From Bradyrhizobium quebecense (GTDB lineage: Bacteria; Pseudomonadota; Alphaproteobacteria; Rhizobiales; Xanthobacteraceae), in the NCBI RefSeq assembly GCF_013373795.3, contig NZ_CP088022.1:496001-560000 (forward strand): 64,000 nucleotides of DNA, given 5' to 3'. Both the position numbers and the translations under genes were made by a program. The notes below the pieces were generated by a model. That model saw only the letters and a program-made list of their open reading frames with translations, did no database searches and had not been told where the DNA came from. Of this stretch, positions 42,805 to 51,809 are shown one piece after another (the first letter of the stretch is position 1; each line of letters begins with the position of its first letter).

Positions 42805-43896
42805 ATGGCGCACGTCGAGATCGAGAACGTCAGCAAGGCATACGGACCCTACAAGATCATCGAGGGGCTCGACCTCAACGTGGCCGACGAGGAATTTGTC
42901 GTGCTGGTCGGCCCGTCCGGCTGCGGCAAGACCACGACATTGCGCATGATCGCCGGACTGGAGGCCGTCACCAGCGGAACCATCCGCATCGGCAACCGCG
43001 ACGTCACGCAGTTGCGCCCCGGCTTGCGCAACTGCGCGATGGTGTTCCAGAACTACGCGCTCTATCCGCACATGACGGTCGGCGAGAACATCGGCTATGG
43101 CATGAAGGTGCGGGGCGAATCGCGCGCCAGCATCGAGAAGGCCGTCAATGACGTGGCACGCGTGCTTGACCTCGAGCAATATTTGCAGCGGCGGCCCAAG
43201 CAGCTTTCCGGCGGACAGCGCCAGCGCGTAGCGATCGGCCGTGCCATCGTGCGCAGCCCGGACGTGTTTCTGTTCGACGAGCCGCTGTCCAATCTCGACG
43301 CCAAGCTCCGCATCGAGATGCGGACCGAGATCAAGGCGCTGCATCGCCGTCTCGCCAAGACGATCGTCTATGTCACCCACGACCAGGTCGAAGCCATGAC
43401 GATGGCCGATCGCGTCGTGGTGATGAACAGAGGCCGGATCGAGCAGGCGGCCGATCCGATCACGATCTACGAGAAGCCCTCTAATCTCTTTGTCGCGGGC
43501 TTCATGGGCGCGCCCAGCATGAACTTCATCGATGGCGAGATCATCGCTCGCGACGGCGCGCTCACCTTCACCGCGCCATCGGGCACGGCGTTGCGCGTGC
43601 CGAAGTCGCGTGAGGCGACCTATGCGGGCAGCGTCGGCAGGCCGGTGGTGCTCGGCGTGCGGCCCGATCATGTGTTGCGGCAAGGCGCGCCGGACGGGTC
43701 TTCCGTCCGGTTGCTCGTGAAAGACGTGGAGCCGCTGGGGCCGCACACGCTGGTGATCGGGACCGTCGCTGGCTTTGCGTTTACGGCGCAAATGCCGGTC
43801 GGTGTCGCCGCGGAGCCGGATCATGTCATCGACGTCGCGCTCGATCTCGAGCGAACGCATTTGTTCGACAGGGCGTCAGGGATGGCCATTTCCTGA
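42805..43896 (+). CDS. Sugar ABC transporter ATPase, UgpC/MalK-type
   Basis: A 363-residue ATPase. The ABC domain (about 4-235) has GPSGCGKTTTLRMIAGLE (Walker A), QLSGGQRQRVAIGRAIVRSP and VFLFDEPLSNLDAKLR. VTHDQVEAMTMADRVVVMNRG contains the switch His. The C-terminal regulatory OB domain (TOBE_2, about 240-360) includes VLGVRPDHV. It energises the MalF/MalG-type permease pair. It is the last gene of the rightward run and converges on the AraC regulator. Confidence 0.94.
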   Translation: MAHVEIENVSKAYGPYKIIEGLDLNVADEEFVVLVGPSGCGKTTTLRMIAGLEAVTSGTIRIGNRDVTQLRPGLRNCAMVFQNYALYPHMTVGENIGYGMKVRGESRASIEKAVNDVARVLDLEQYLQRRPKQLSGGQRQRVAIGRAIVRSPDVFLFDEPLSNLDAKLRIEMRTEIKALHRRLAKTIVYVTHDQVEAMTMADRVVVMNRGRIEQAADPITIYEKPSNLFVAGFMGAPSMNFIDGEIIARDGALTFTAPSGTALRVPKSREATYAGSVGRPVVLGVRPDHVLRQGAPDGSSVRLLVKDVEPLGPHTLVIGTVAGFAFTAQMPVGVAAEPDHVIDVALDLERTHLFDRASGMAIS

Positions 43897-43929
43897 TTTG
43901 CCGCGGCGTTGAGCGCGACAGTGGCTCTC

Positions 43930-44931
43930 TTAGCTGCAGAACCCTCGGGCTCGCCGCACTGTATCGGACGGATAAAGGCCAAATGCGGAGCGGTACACCG
44001 AAGCGAAACGGCCCATATGCGTAAAGCCCCATTTCAGCGCAACTTCGCTGATCGGGAGCACGTTCTCCGGTCGTGACAGCTCATCGTGGATCGCTTCAAG
44101 TCGAATCTTCCGCAAATAGGCGACAGGCGTGGTGCCGTGAATTTTGCGGAAGCCCAATTGCAGCAGCCGGCTGCTGACACCAACCGTCGCGGCAATATCT
44201 GATATCGTCAGCGGCAGATGAGGATTGGCCCGCATATACTCGACAGCCCGCCGAATGTAACGCGGCGGCGCATCGAACGGATGGCGATTCAACCGGTCGC
44301 TCAGCCGATGCGGGACGTTCTCAAGGATGAGCTGTATCGCAGCTTCGGACAGCAGGGCGCTCGCTTTCGGAGAGCGCGCCAGGATGCCGTCATGCAAGCC
44401 GGTCGCGCTCGCACGAACGAGCTGAAGAAGCGTCTGCCCGACGCCGGTCGACAGATCGACGATCGGTGTCAGATTGAGGTCTTCCAGCGCTGCGCTCCCG
44501 AACGTCGCGGACAGCACCTTTGTCACCATGCCCGTGTGCAAGGTGAGCGTGACGCTCGCGTATCGTCCATCGACCGCTTCCACCCGCTGTGCTTGCATCG
44601 TCGGAAGCGGCACGATCGCGATCTCGGCGGGCGTTCGTTGCACGCCCTTTCCTGCAATGCGCATCTCGGCCTTGCCAGCATTCAGCAGGCTTATCGCAAG
44701 CTCACCCGACGTACTCTCGTACGAATAGTGCCAATCCCAACCCGCAGACAGTTCCGCCCGCACGACGTCAATTTCCGCTCCAATTGCGATATCCGCATGC
44801 CAGCGAAACGATTCGTCAGGCCGGGGCGAGGAGTGGGCATTGATCCCGTGCGGCTGGAGCATTTCCAGCAGCTCCTCAAACGATGATCCCGATCGCGTCG
44901 GAGGTGCAACGAGTATGTCTTCGACCATCAA
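43930..44931 (-). CDS. AraC-family transcriptional regulator
   Basis: A 333-residue regulator. The N-terminal two-thirds is an AraC_binding_2-like sensing region (FEELLEMLQPHGINAHSSPRPDESFRWHADIAIG). The C-terminal AraC HTH pair (about 230-330) reads IRRAVEYMRANPHLPLTISDIAATVGVSSRLLQLGFRKIHGTTPVAYLRKIRL and ISEVALKWGFTHMGRFASVYRSAFGLYPS. It is convergent with the sugar cluster. Whether it controls the cluster or an unrelated target is not shown by sequence. Confidence 0.9.
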   Translation of the reverse strand: MMVEDILVAPPTRSGSSFEELLEMLQPHGINAHSSPRPDESFRWHADIAIGAEIDVVRAELSAGWDWHYSYESTSGELAISLLNAGKAEMRIAGKGVQRTPAEIAIVPLPTMQAQRVEAVDGRYASVTLTLHTGMVTKVLSATFGSAALEDLNLTPIVDLSTGVGQTLLQLVRASATGLHDGILARSPKASALLSEAAIQLILENVPHRLSDRLNRHPFDAPPRYIRRAVEYMRANPHLPLTISDIAATVGVSSRLLQLGFRKIHGTTPVAYLRKIRLEAIHDELSRPENVLPISEVALKWGFTHMGRFASVYRSAFGLYPSDTVRRARGFCS

Positions 44932-45350
44932 ATTCCCAACCAGCAGATGTTTGCTGTCCGCGAAATGACCCGATCCATCAGGATGGGGTATCCATCGTTC
45001 AGGGCGTCCGTCACACGCATAGACCGCATCACCCTAGCACAGCTTTGCTGAGTTCGGCCCGCGCTCTCCTTCGTGATCCCTCCGGTATCCGATTTTCGAA
45101 CGAGATATCCAGATCACGCAATCGAGGTGCGGAAGGTAACATTTGATCTCATTCGCACGCCTGGATCGTGCGAAAGTTCCGATTTGGTCGCGCCGCGCTG
45201 ACGTTTGAGAGCACGCGCGAATGCGCAACGTTCGCGACCGATCTTGCTAGCCACAATCCGAATGCCTCCATCCGGAATGCGATGCCGTCCATGGACTCAT
45301 AGCCCATTTGGCCTAAATGCTTTCGACCTACTCAAACGGGTTATGAAAGC
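44932..45350. other. Intergenic region, 419 bp, no gene seen
   Basis: It lies between divergent AraC and secreted-protein genes. Frames present (for example leftward 45034-45228) have no ribosome site or recognisable protein pattern. Base composition is slightly lower in GC than the flanks. No repeat, terminator or clear operator was found. Confidence 0.5.
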
Positions 45351-45761
45351 ATGCTTACAAGGATAACTTGCGCATTCGCGCTCACGGTTCTTTCGTCCAT
45401 TGCTGCGTTGGCCGATAGCTGCGCAGATCACGTCCAGAGTGCTGGCGTTCCGATGGTGACGGGCATGACCCACAAGACCTGGATGATCTTCCCGTCGGTC
45501 AATTCGGGTGTCGCCCTTGACAAGGTGTCCCGCGCCGTTCTGGCCGAGGGCTTTGTCGGTGTGAATGTCGACAAGAAGCTTGGCACCGTGACCACGCAGC
45601 AGGAGACCACCGGATCCGGCCGGCCGCAGACGTTGCAAGTCGTCGTCCGCAAGGACGGCAAAGGTAGCCGCGTCGATGCGACGTTCATCTTGCCTCCCGG
45701 ACAATTGGCTCCAGGTGTCGGCGACAACCTTTGCCGTGTCGTCAATGCAGCCGGCCAATGA
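45351..45761 (+). CDS. Secreted protein of unknown function (136 aa)
   Basis: A signal peptide (MLTRITCAFALTVLSSIAALA-DSC) precedes a roughly 115-residue mature part with two Cys, one near each end (DSCADHV, NLCRVVN), likely joined. The middle has beta-type stretches (QTLQVVVRKDGKGSRVDATFILPP). I recognise no family. The BA14K-type gene follows after 43 bases, so the two may form a small operon of envelope proteins. Confidence 0.68.
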   Translation: MLTRITCAFALTVLSSIAALADSCADHVQSAGVPMVTGMTHKTWMIFPSVNSGVALDKVSRAVLAEGFVGVNVDKKLGTVTTQQETTGSGRPQTLQVVVRKDGKGSRVDATFILPPGQLAPGVGDNLCRVVNAAGQ

Positions 45762-45804
45762 GCTCCGCCGATCGGCGAACCCAAGCAATCAAGCAGGAGA
45801 GACA

Positions 45805-46173
45805 ATGCGTAGCGCTCACATTCTGAAAGTGGTTTTGATGGCCGCCGCCGGTGCGGTGGTGTTTTCCGCCTCCGCGATTTCGGCTCCGTTACAGCACGGT
45901 GCCGGCGTTGCGGCCGCGGCGCCGGCAGTGACGGAGAAGGTCTGGTGCCGTTACGGGTCTTGCTATGACAATGGCGGCGGCGCTGCCGTCGGCGGACTGG
46001 TCGGTGGCCTGATCGGGGGCGTCATCGCGGCCGGTGCGGCCAACGCCGCCGCGCAGCAGGAAGCCGCCGCCGCCCAGCAGCACGCGACGTCTTGCGCCCA
46101 GCGCTATCGCTCCTACGATCCGGCGTCGAATACGTTCCAGGCAAAGGACGGCCGGCGCTATCCCTGCCAGTGA
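45805..46173 (+). CDS. BA14K-like secreted protein
   Basis: A 122-residue protein from ATG 45805 after AGGAGA. It has a signal peptide (MRSAHILKVVLMAAAGAVVFSASAISA), a glycine-zipper stretch (VGGLVGGLIGGVIAAGAANAA) and an Ala/Gln helix. The C-terminal BA14K motif, CAQRYRSYDPASNTFQAKDGRRYPC, is close to that of the Brucella immunoreactive 14-kDa protein. An envelope-associated, possibly lectin-like role is known for the family. The end is cut close after the motif, as is normal. Confidence 0.85.
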   Translation: MRSAHILKVVLMAAAGAVVFSASAISAPLQHGAGVAAAAPAVTEKVWCRYGSCYDNGGGAAVGGLVGGLIGGVIAAGAANAAAQQEAAAAQQHATSCAQRYRSYDPASNTFQAKDGRRYPCQ

Positions 46174-46560
46174 GCAGGTGAGATGCAAGCCGCGACTGCA
46201 GCCGGCTTGCGGGTACCGGAACGGGGAAGTCAAACCTCCGCTCCGGATACGCCCCTCGGCGAAGAGCTGAGCACGAACGGGATGGCAGCGCTCCGGCCGG
46301 TGAGCCGGAGCAGGCAGGCGTTCGAACGCCCCAGGAGCCGCAGCGGCGCGTCTGCCGGCGTGTTGACCAAGACATATGGCTTAAGTGGCCGAATCGGTTC
46401 CCGTTCAGTGTCTGGAGGCGCGAATCGAGGGGGCTTCGTCGGAAATCGCAGGGCGCGCCGCCCATGGCGGCTTCTGACGCGATTGTTTTCCATGTTATCA
46501 CCTGATCCGTCGAAACTGCGTTCGTGCCTAACCTGCCCGAACCTACGAGCCTGGATCTTG
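46174..46560. other. Intergenic region upstream of serA, 387 bp
   Basis: A hairpin at 46216-46246 (CCGGAACGGGG with CTCCGCTCCGG, two mismatches) lies 40 bases after the BA14K gene and may terminate it weakly. The serA frame stays open through this region back to 46183, but the upstream part shows no resemblance to SerA, so I treat it as leader. No riboswitch was recognised. Confidence 0.5.
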
Positions 46561-47814
46561 ATGATGTTGTCGCTGCCCAAGACCAAAATACGCGTGCTGC
46601 TGCTGGAGGGCGTGAATGATTCCGCAGCCCGGATGTTCGAGGCGAACGGCTATACCGAGCTGCAACGCCTGCCCAAGGCGCTAGGACCGAAAGAACTCAG
46701 GCTAGCGCTGTCGGGTATCCATATGCTGGGAATTCGGTCGCGGACCCAGTTGACCGCGGAAATCCTCGAGGCTGCCGACCGGCTGCTCGTTGTCGGCTGC
46801 TTTTCGGTCGGCACCAATCAGGTGGATCTCGACGCCGCGCGAAAGCTCGGCATCCCCGTATTCAACGCGCCATATTCCAACACCCGCAGCGTGGCGGAGC
46901 TGACCATCGCCGAGATCGTCATGCTGTTCCGCCGGATATTTCCGCGTTCGGTTTCCGCACATGCCGGCGGCTGGGACAAGTCCGCCGAAGGCAGCCGTGA
47001 GGTGCGCGGCAAGACGCTGGGCATCGTCGGCTACGGCAACATCGGATCGCAGCTGTCGAACCTCGCGGAAGCCATGGGCATGCGCGTGATCTATTTCGAT
47101 CAGACCGACAAGCTCCGCCACGGCAATACCGAGCCCGCTGAATCGCTTGACGCGCTGCTGGCAGCGAGCGACGTCGTCTCGCTGCATGTGCCGGAGACGC
47201 CGACCACCGCCAACATGATTGGCGCAGCCCAGCTCCAACTGATGAAGCCCGAGGCCTATCTGATCAACAATTCGCGCGGCACCGTGGTCGATCTCGATGC
47301 GCTGGCGAGCGCCCTGCGTGAGGGCCGGCTGGCAGGTGCCGCAGTCGACGTGTTCCCGGTCGAACCGGTGTCGAACGAGGCGCGTTTCGTCTCGCCGCTG
47401 CAGGGCCTCTCCAACGTCATCCTCACGCCGCATGTCGGCGGTTCGACGGAGGAAGCGCAGGATCGCATTGGTGGCGAAGTCGCACGCAAGCTGATCGATT
47501 ATTCCGATGTCGGGTCGACCTTCGGCGCGGTCAATTTTCCGCAGGTGCAATTGCCGGCGCGACCGACCGGCACGCGTTTCATCCATGTTCACCGCAATGT
47601 TCCGGGTGTCATGCGTCAGGTCAACGACGCGGTCTCCCGGCACGGGATCAACATCCTGGCGCAATATCTGCAGACCGATCCGGAAGTCGGCTATGTCGTG
47701 CTCGAGACCGACGTGGTCGGCGGCGAGGGCGAGGGGCTGCTGGCCGATTTGAAAGCCATTGACGGCACGATCCGGGTGCGGGTGCTGTATGACGCAAACC
47801 GGCCGCAGGGGTGA
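46561..47814 (+). CDS. serA: D-3-phosphoglycerate dehydrogenase, E. coli (ACT-only) type
   Basis: A 417-residue enzyme from ATG 46561 (46564 equivalent). It tracks E. coli SerA closely: KIRVLLLEGVNDSAARMFEANGY, GIRSRTQLTAEIL, VGCFSVGTNQVDLDAARKLGIPVFNAPYSNTRSVAEL. The Rossmann motif is GIVGYGNIGSQL, and catalytic Arg (NNSRGTVVD), Glu (DVFPVEP) and His (LTPHVGGSTEEAQ) are in place. A C-terminal ACT domain (about 345-415, FIHVHRNVPGVMRQVNDAV) would bind serine for feedback inhibition. The frame could extend upstream to 46493. Confidence 0.92.
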   Translation: MMLSLPKTKIRVLLLEGVNDSAARMFEANGYTELQRLPKALGPKELRLALSGIHMLGIRSRTQLTAEILEAADRLLVVGCFSVGTNQVDLDAARKLGIPVFNAPYSNTRSVAELTIAEIVMLFRRIFPRSVSAHAGGWDKSAEGSREVRGKTLGIVGYGNIGSQLSNLAEAMGMRVIYFDQTDKLRHGNTEPAESLDALLAASDVVSLHVPETPTTANMIGAAQLQLMKPEAYLINNSRGTVVDLDALASALREGRLAGAAVDVFPVEPVSNEARFVSPLQGLSNVILTPHVGGSTEEAQDRIGGEVARKLIDYSDVGSTFGAVNFPQVQLPARPTGTRFIHVHRNVPGVMRQVNDAVSRHGINILAQYLQTDPEVGYVVLETDVVGGEGEGLLADLKAIDGTIRVRVLYDANRPQG

Positions 47815-47823
47815 TCGACCGCG

Positions 47824-49263
47824 TCAATCCGCCGAGAAGCCGAACGGGACGCTCGAGGTTCTGAAATCGTCGGGAAGAATCTCGCGTCCGATCGGAGGCG
47901 CCGAGCGCGCTGCGCATCGCGGGCGATGGCAGACCCGGCAGGCGACGCCGATCGGGGTCGGCTCATCCGCGTTCGGCCCCTGTCCGTCGCGCGTGTAGAT
48001 CAGCTGGCTTGCATGCTCGGCGGCGCAGCCGATCGCGATCGCCCGCTCCACGCGGATGGCCCCGAACGCGCCGCCGCCGGCGGTCACGGTGCGGGCGATC
48101 GAGAAGAACCGCTGTCCGTCGGGCAATTCCAGCCATTGCGTGACGATCTGGCGCGGCGTCTTGAAGATATCGTGAACCGACCATAGCGGACAGGCGCCGC
48201 CGTGCTTGGCAAACGGAAACCCTGCGCCATCGAGCAGCTTGGAAATGTTGCCGGCGGGATCGACGCGGATCAGGAAGAACGGCACTTTCTCGAGCCCCGG
48301 CCGCTGCAGGGTCGTGACGCGGTGCGCGGTCTGCTCGAAGCTGGTGCCGAATTGGCGCGCCAGCGCCTCGAGATCGTAGCGACGCGTCTCGACCGCTTTG
48401 GCAAACACGGAATACGGCATGATCAGCGCGGCCGCTGCATAGGCCGCGAGTGCCCGGCGGGCCAGCAGCTCGGCGCTCTTGCTGGTGAACTTGCCGTCTT
48501 CCACCGCCGCGCCGATCTCGCCTTCCAGCTCCAGATAGGCGAGTTGCTTGGCCAGCTGAAAATTGAGGCCTGCGGTATCGAGCGAATCCTCGAGCAGCAA
48601 TTGTCGGCGATGGAGGTCCAGTCGCCGGACCGAGCCGAGCATGACGTTCGGCGGCAGGTAGCGGACCTGGAGCTTGTGACGCTCGCGAAGCCGCTCGATA
48701 AATCCGGCTGGTCCGGCCGGTTCATGGACGAGACGCTCGGCGGCATCGTCGAGGTTGGCGAAATTGTTGCGGCGGGCGGCGAGAAATCGCCTGACTTCCG
48801 CGACGGGATCGTTGGCGTCGAAGTTCTCCTGCCCCGGGTGGGACCCGCCACCCACCAGGTCTGGCGCCCGTCGCTCCGCAAGTGCCAGCTGTTCTTCGCG
48901 ATAGGCGGTGTAGAGGCGCAGGAACGCTTCGGTCATCCCGGGATAGCTGACCGCGAGGTCGCTGACCTCAAGCGCGGGGATGTCGATGTCGGCAAACATC
49001 GGTTCCTTCAACACCGACTGCATGCGCGCGGTGTGATCCGCGCCGCCGTCGCCGGCGAGATCGGCCAGATCGATCTTGTAGGTCCGGGCAAGGCGCAGCA
49101 GCATATCCGCCGTCACCGGCCGTTGATTGCGTTCCAGCAGCGCGACATAGGGTGCCGAGATTTCGAGATCGGCTGCCATGTCCGCCTGGGTCAGCCCAAG
49201 ATCGCGCCGCAGCCGCCGCAGCCGCGGGCCCATGAAAACGGAACGGGCGCTTGAGGTTACCAT
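47824..49263 (-). CDS. ScfR/RamB-type XRE transcriptional regulator
   Basis: A 479-residue regulator from ATG 49263 (TTG 49275 possible). An XRE helix-turn-helix (about 10-70) reads RLRRLRRDLGLTQADMAADLEISAPYVALLERNQRPVTADMLLRLA. The middle is an IrrE N-like region (about 150-300). The C-terminal domain has a Cys cluster, CRVCHRPRC. This order is that of short-chain-fatty-acyl regulators (ScfR/RamB), which control glyoxylate-shunt and methylcitrate genes, often sensing acyl-CoA. It is divergent from aceA, with a shared palindrome. Confidence 0.9.
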   Translation of the reverse strand: MVTSSARSVFMGPRLRRLRRDLGLTQADMAADLEISAPYVALLERNQRPVTADMLLRLARTYKIDLADLAGDGGADHTARMQSVLKEPMFADIDIPALEVSDLAVSYPGMTEAFLRLYTAYREEQLALAERRAPDLVGGGSHPGQENFDANDPVAEVRRFLAARRNNFANLDDAAERLVHEPAGPAGFIERLRERHKLQVRYLPPNVMLGSVRRLDLHRRQLLLEDSLDTAGLNFQLAKQLAYLELEGEIGAAVEDGKFTSKSAELLARRALAAYAAAALIMPYSVFAKAVETRRYDLEALARQFGTSFEQTAHRVTTLQRPGLEKVPFFLIRVDPAGNISKLLDGAGFPFAKHGGACPLWSVHDIFKTPRQIVTQWLELPDGQRFFSIARTVTAGGGAFGAIRVERAIAIGCAAEHASQLIYTRDGQGPNADEPTPIGVACRVCHRPRCAARSAPPIGREILPDDFRTSSVPFGFSAD

Positions 49264-49278
49264 CGCCTCATCCAAGGT

Positions 49279-49317
49279 TTGTAAGATTCTTACAATAATA
49301 CATCAGTTTCTTGTAAG
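49279..49317. promoter_or_regulatory. Candidate ScfR operator: palindrome plus half-site
   Basis: TTGTAAGATTCTTACAA (49279-49295) is a perfect 7-3-7 inverted repeat. A further TTGTAAG half-site lies at 49311-49317, 32 bases from the first. Both lie in the 145-bp gap between the ScfR-type gene and aceA, close to the regulator's own start, so autoregulation and control of aceA are both plausible. Confidence 0.65.
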
Positions 49318-49408
49318 TTATGACAAGTTTTCCGCGCCAGGTCTAGCTCCCGATGACGCCGCGCGTCACAAATGGTGCAGTTATTTCGTCACCGAAGGGA
49401 TCACGGAC

Positions 49409-51046
49409 ATGAACTTCCAACCGCGCGGGATCAGCGACCGGGCCATCCAGGGACCGGCTTCGTATCAGAGCGAGCTTGAGGCGGCCGAAGCGCTGCTCAA
49501 GACCAAGGACACCTGGAACGGCGTCACCGCCGAGGCCGTGGCGCGCATGCGCCTGCAGAACCGCTTCAAGACCGGTCTGGATGTCGCCCGCTACACGGCT
49601 GCGCTGATGCGCGCCGACATGGCCGCCTATGACGCCGACAGCACCAAGTACACCCAGTCGCTCGGCTGCTGGCACGGCTTCATCGCCCAACAGAAGCTGA
49701 TTTCGGTCAAGAAGCACTTCGGCACGACCGACCGCCGTTACCTCTATCTGTCCGGCTGGATGATCGCTGCGCTGCGCTCCGAGTTCGGACCGCTGCCCGA
49801 CCAGTCGATGCACGAGAAGACCTCGGTGCCGGCGCTGATCGAAGAGCTCTACACCTTCCTGCGCCAGGCGGATTCGCGTGAGCTCAACGACATCTTCCGC
49901 GCGCTCGATGCGGCCCGCAAGGAAGGCGACAAGGCCAAGGAAAAGGCGCTGATCGAGAAGATCGACAACTTCCAGACCCACGTCGTGCCGGTTATCGCCG
50001 ACATCGACGCGGGCTTCGGCAATGCCGAGGCGACCTATCTGCTCGCCAAGAAGATGATCGAGGCGGGCGCCTGTGCCCTGCAGATCGAGAACCAGGTCTC
50101 CGACGAGAAGCAGTGCGGCCACCAGGACGGCAAGGTCACCGTGCCGCACGAGGTGTTCATCGCGAAGATCCGCGCCTGCCGCCATGCGTTCCTCGAGCTC
50201 GGCGTCGAAGACGGCATCATCGTGACCCGTACCGACTCGCTCGGTGCCGGCCTGACGCAGCAGATTGCCGTGAGCCACAAGCCCGGCGACATCGGCGACC
50301 AGTACAACAGCTTCCTTGATTGCGAGGAAGTGACGGCTGCCAATGCGCGCAATGGCGACGTCATCCTCAACCAGAACGGCAAGATGATGCGCCCGAAGCG
50401 TCTGCCCAGCAATCTCTACCAGTTCCGTCCCGGCACCGGTGCGGATCGCTGCGTGCTCGACTGCATCACCTCGCTGCAGAACGGCGCTGACCTGTTGTGG
50501 ATCGAGACCGAGAAGCCGCATATCGAGCAGATCGCCTCGATGGTCGATCGCATCCGCAAGGTCATTCCGAACGCGAAGCTGGCCTACAACAACTCGCCGT
50601 CGTTCAACTGGACGCTCAACTTCCGTTGGCAGGTCTACGACGCGATGAAGGAAGCCGGCCAGGATGTCAGCAAGTACAATCGCGCCGAGCTGATGAAGGC
50701 GGAGTACGACGAGACGCCGCTGGCGAAGGAAGCCGACGAGCGTATCCGTACCTTCCAGGCGGATTCGGCCAAGCGCGCCGGCATCTTCCACCATCTGATC
50801 ACGTTGCCGACCTATCACACGGCTGCGCTGTCGACCGACAATCTCGCAAGGGAGTATTTCGGCGAGCAGGGCATGCTCGGATACGTCAAGAACGTGCAGC
50901 GCGCGGAGATCCGTCAGGGCATCGCCTGCGTGAGGCATCAGAACATGGCAGGCTCCGACATTGGCGACGATCACAAGGAGTACTTCGCCGGTGAGGCCGC
51001 CCTCAAGGCGGGCGGCGCGCACAACACGATGAACCAGTTCGGCTAA
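49409..51046 (+). CDS. aceA: Isocitrate lyase
   Basis: A 545-residue enzyme from ATG 49409. The catalytic signature is SDEKQCGHQDGKV (Cys nucleophile), preceded by IADIDAGFGNAEATYLLAKKMIEAGACALQIENQ with Mg ligands. It is about 110 residues longer than E. coli AceA, with an inserted segment around 250-400. This matches the long class of isocitrate lyases. It splits isocitrate to succinate and glyoxylate for growth on acetate or fatty acids. Regulation by the divergent ScfR-type protein is likely. Confidence 0.95.
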   Translation: MNFQPRGISDRAIQGPASYQSELEAAEALLKTKDTWNGVTAEAVARMRLQNRFKTGLDVARYTAALMRADMAAYDADSTKYTQSLGCWHGFIAQQKLISVKKHFGTTDRRYLYLSGWMIAALRSEFGPLPDQSMHEKTSVPALIEELYTFLRQADSRELNDIFRALDAARKEGDKAKEKALIEKIDNFQTHVVPVIADIDAGFGNAEATYLLAKKMIEAGACALQIENQVSDEKQCGHQDGKVTVPHEVFIAKIRACRHAFLELGVEDGIIVTRTDSLGAGLTQQIAVSHKPGDIGDQYNSFLDCEEVTAANARNGDVILNQNGKMMRPKRLPSNLYQFRPGTGADRCVLDCITSLQNGADLLWIETEKPHIEQIASMVDRIRKVIPNAKLAYNNSPSFNWTLNFRWQVYDAMKEAGQDVSKYNRAELMKAEYDETPLAKEADERIRTFQADSAKRAGIFHHLITLPTYHTAALSTDNLAREYFGEQGMLGYVKNVQRAEIRQGIACVRHQNMAGSDIGDDHKEYFAGEAALKAGGAHNTMNQFG

Positions 51047-51077
51047 TCGATCGAATAGGTCATTTAGACATCGGCTG

Positions 51078-51110
51078 GACAGGCGGGATTGCAAAGCAGT
51101 CTCGCCTGTC
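51078..51110. terminator. Hairpin after aceA
   Basis: Arms GACAGGCG (51078-51085) and CGCCTGTC (51103-51110), about 30 bases past the aceA stop, followed by TGCTCGTTTGG. A short T-run makes termination likely but not certain. Confidence 0.65.
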
Positions 51111-51272
51111 TGCTCGTTTGGCCGGGCGATTTCGACCACGGTGACGCGGTCGAATTCGCCCCGTAGCGTTTGCAAGACCGTTCCCGTCAGGCTTCGTCCC
51201 CGCTGTCGAGGTTCCCCCGTTCCCTGCCAGCGTGGTATTGCGTCACTGCGACCATTGGGGGCATGCCACGCG

Positions 51273-51800
51273 ATGACTGTCGGGCACTATGCATCCGCCG
51301 TCACCAGCTCCGCTGTGATGGAGCTGCTCAAGCCGTTCGATCCCCGCATCGTCGGAACGCTGCCGCTCGGCCTTGCCGTGCCGGGCAGCGACATCGATAT
51401 CGTTTGTCATGCGCCCGATCCGAACGCTTTCGCGGACATCGTTTGGACCCACTACCAATCGGCCGATGATTTCGTGCTGTACCGATGGGCCAAGGGAACG
51501 CGGCAGGCCATTGCCCGCTTTGTGTGGGATGGCTGGCCGTTCGAATTGTTCGGTGACCTGCGTCCGGTAAACCAGCAGCAGGGCTGGATCCATTTCGAGG
51601 TCGAGCGGCGGTTGCTCGCGCTTGATGACGGACGGCTGCGGCAAGCCGTCGGCAAGTTGCGGGCAGATGGCCTCAAGACCGAGCCTGCGTTCGCCGCCTT
51701 GCTCGGGATACCGGGCGATCCCTATCGCGGGTTGCTCGAACTCGCTGCCGAAGCGGACGCCTCGTTGCGCGCCCGGCTCGCGGCGTGCGGCGTCGGCTGA
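51273..51800 (+). CDS. DUF4269-type, nucleotidyltransferase-like protein
   Basis: A 175-residue protein from ATG 51273 (the frame is open to 51141 but without protein character). The core begins VMELLKPFDPRIVGTLPLGLAVPGSDIDIVCHA. The GSDIDIV pattern recalls the GSxxDxD metal loop of nucleotidyltransferases, and the sequence fits DUF4269. It ends at residues rich in Ala and Leu. Activity unknown. It converges on the PepSY gene with a 9-base gap. Confidence 0.75.
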   Translation: MTVGHYASAVTSSAVMELLKPFDPRIVGTLPLGLAVPGSDIDIVCHAPDPNAFADIVWTHYQSADDFVLYRWAKGTRQAIARFVWDGWPFELFGDLRPVNQQQGWIHFEVERRLLALDDGRLRQAVGKLRADGLKTEPAFAALLGIPGDPYRGLLELAAEADASLRARLAACGVG

Positions 51801-51809
51801 TCGCGAGGT

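Noticed and set aside
46183..46560. N-terminal extension of SerA by 126 codons
   Set aside because: The extension is Arg/Ser-rich without any similarity to SerA; E. coli-type SerA begins close to ATG 46561.
49343..51175. Leftward 610-codon frame
   Set aside because: Antisense of isocitrate lyase; no family resemblance.
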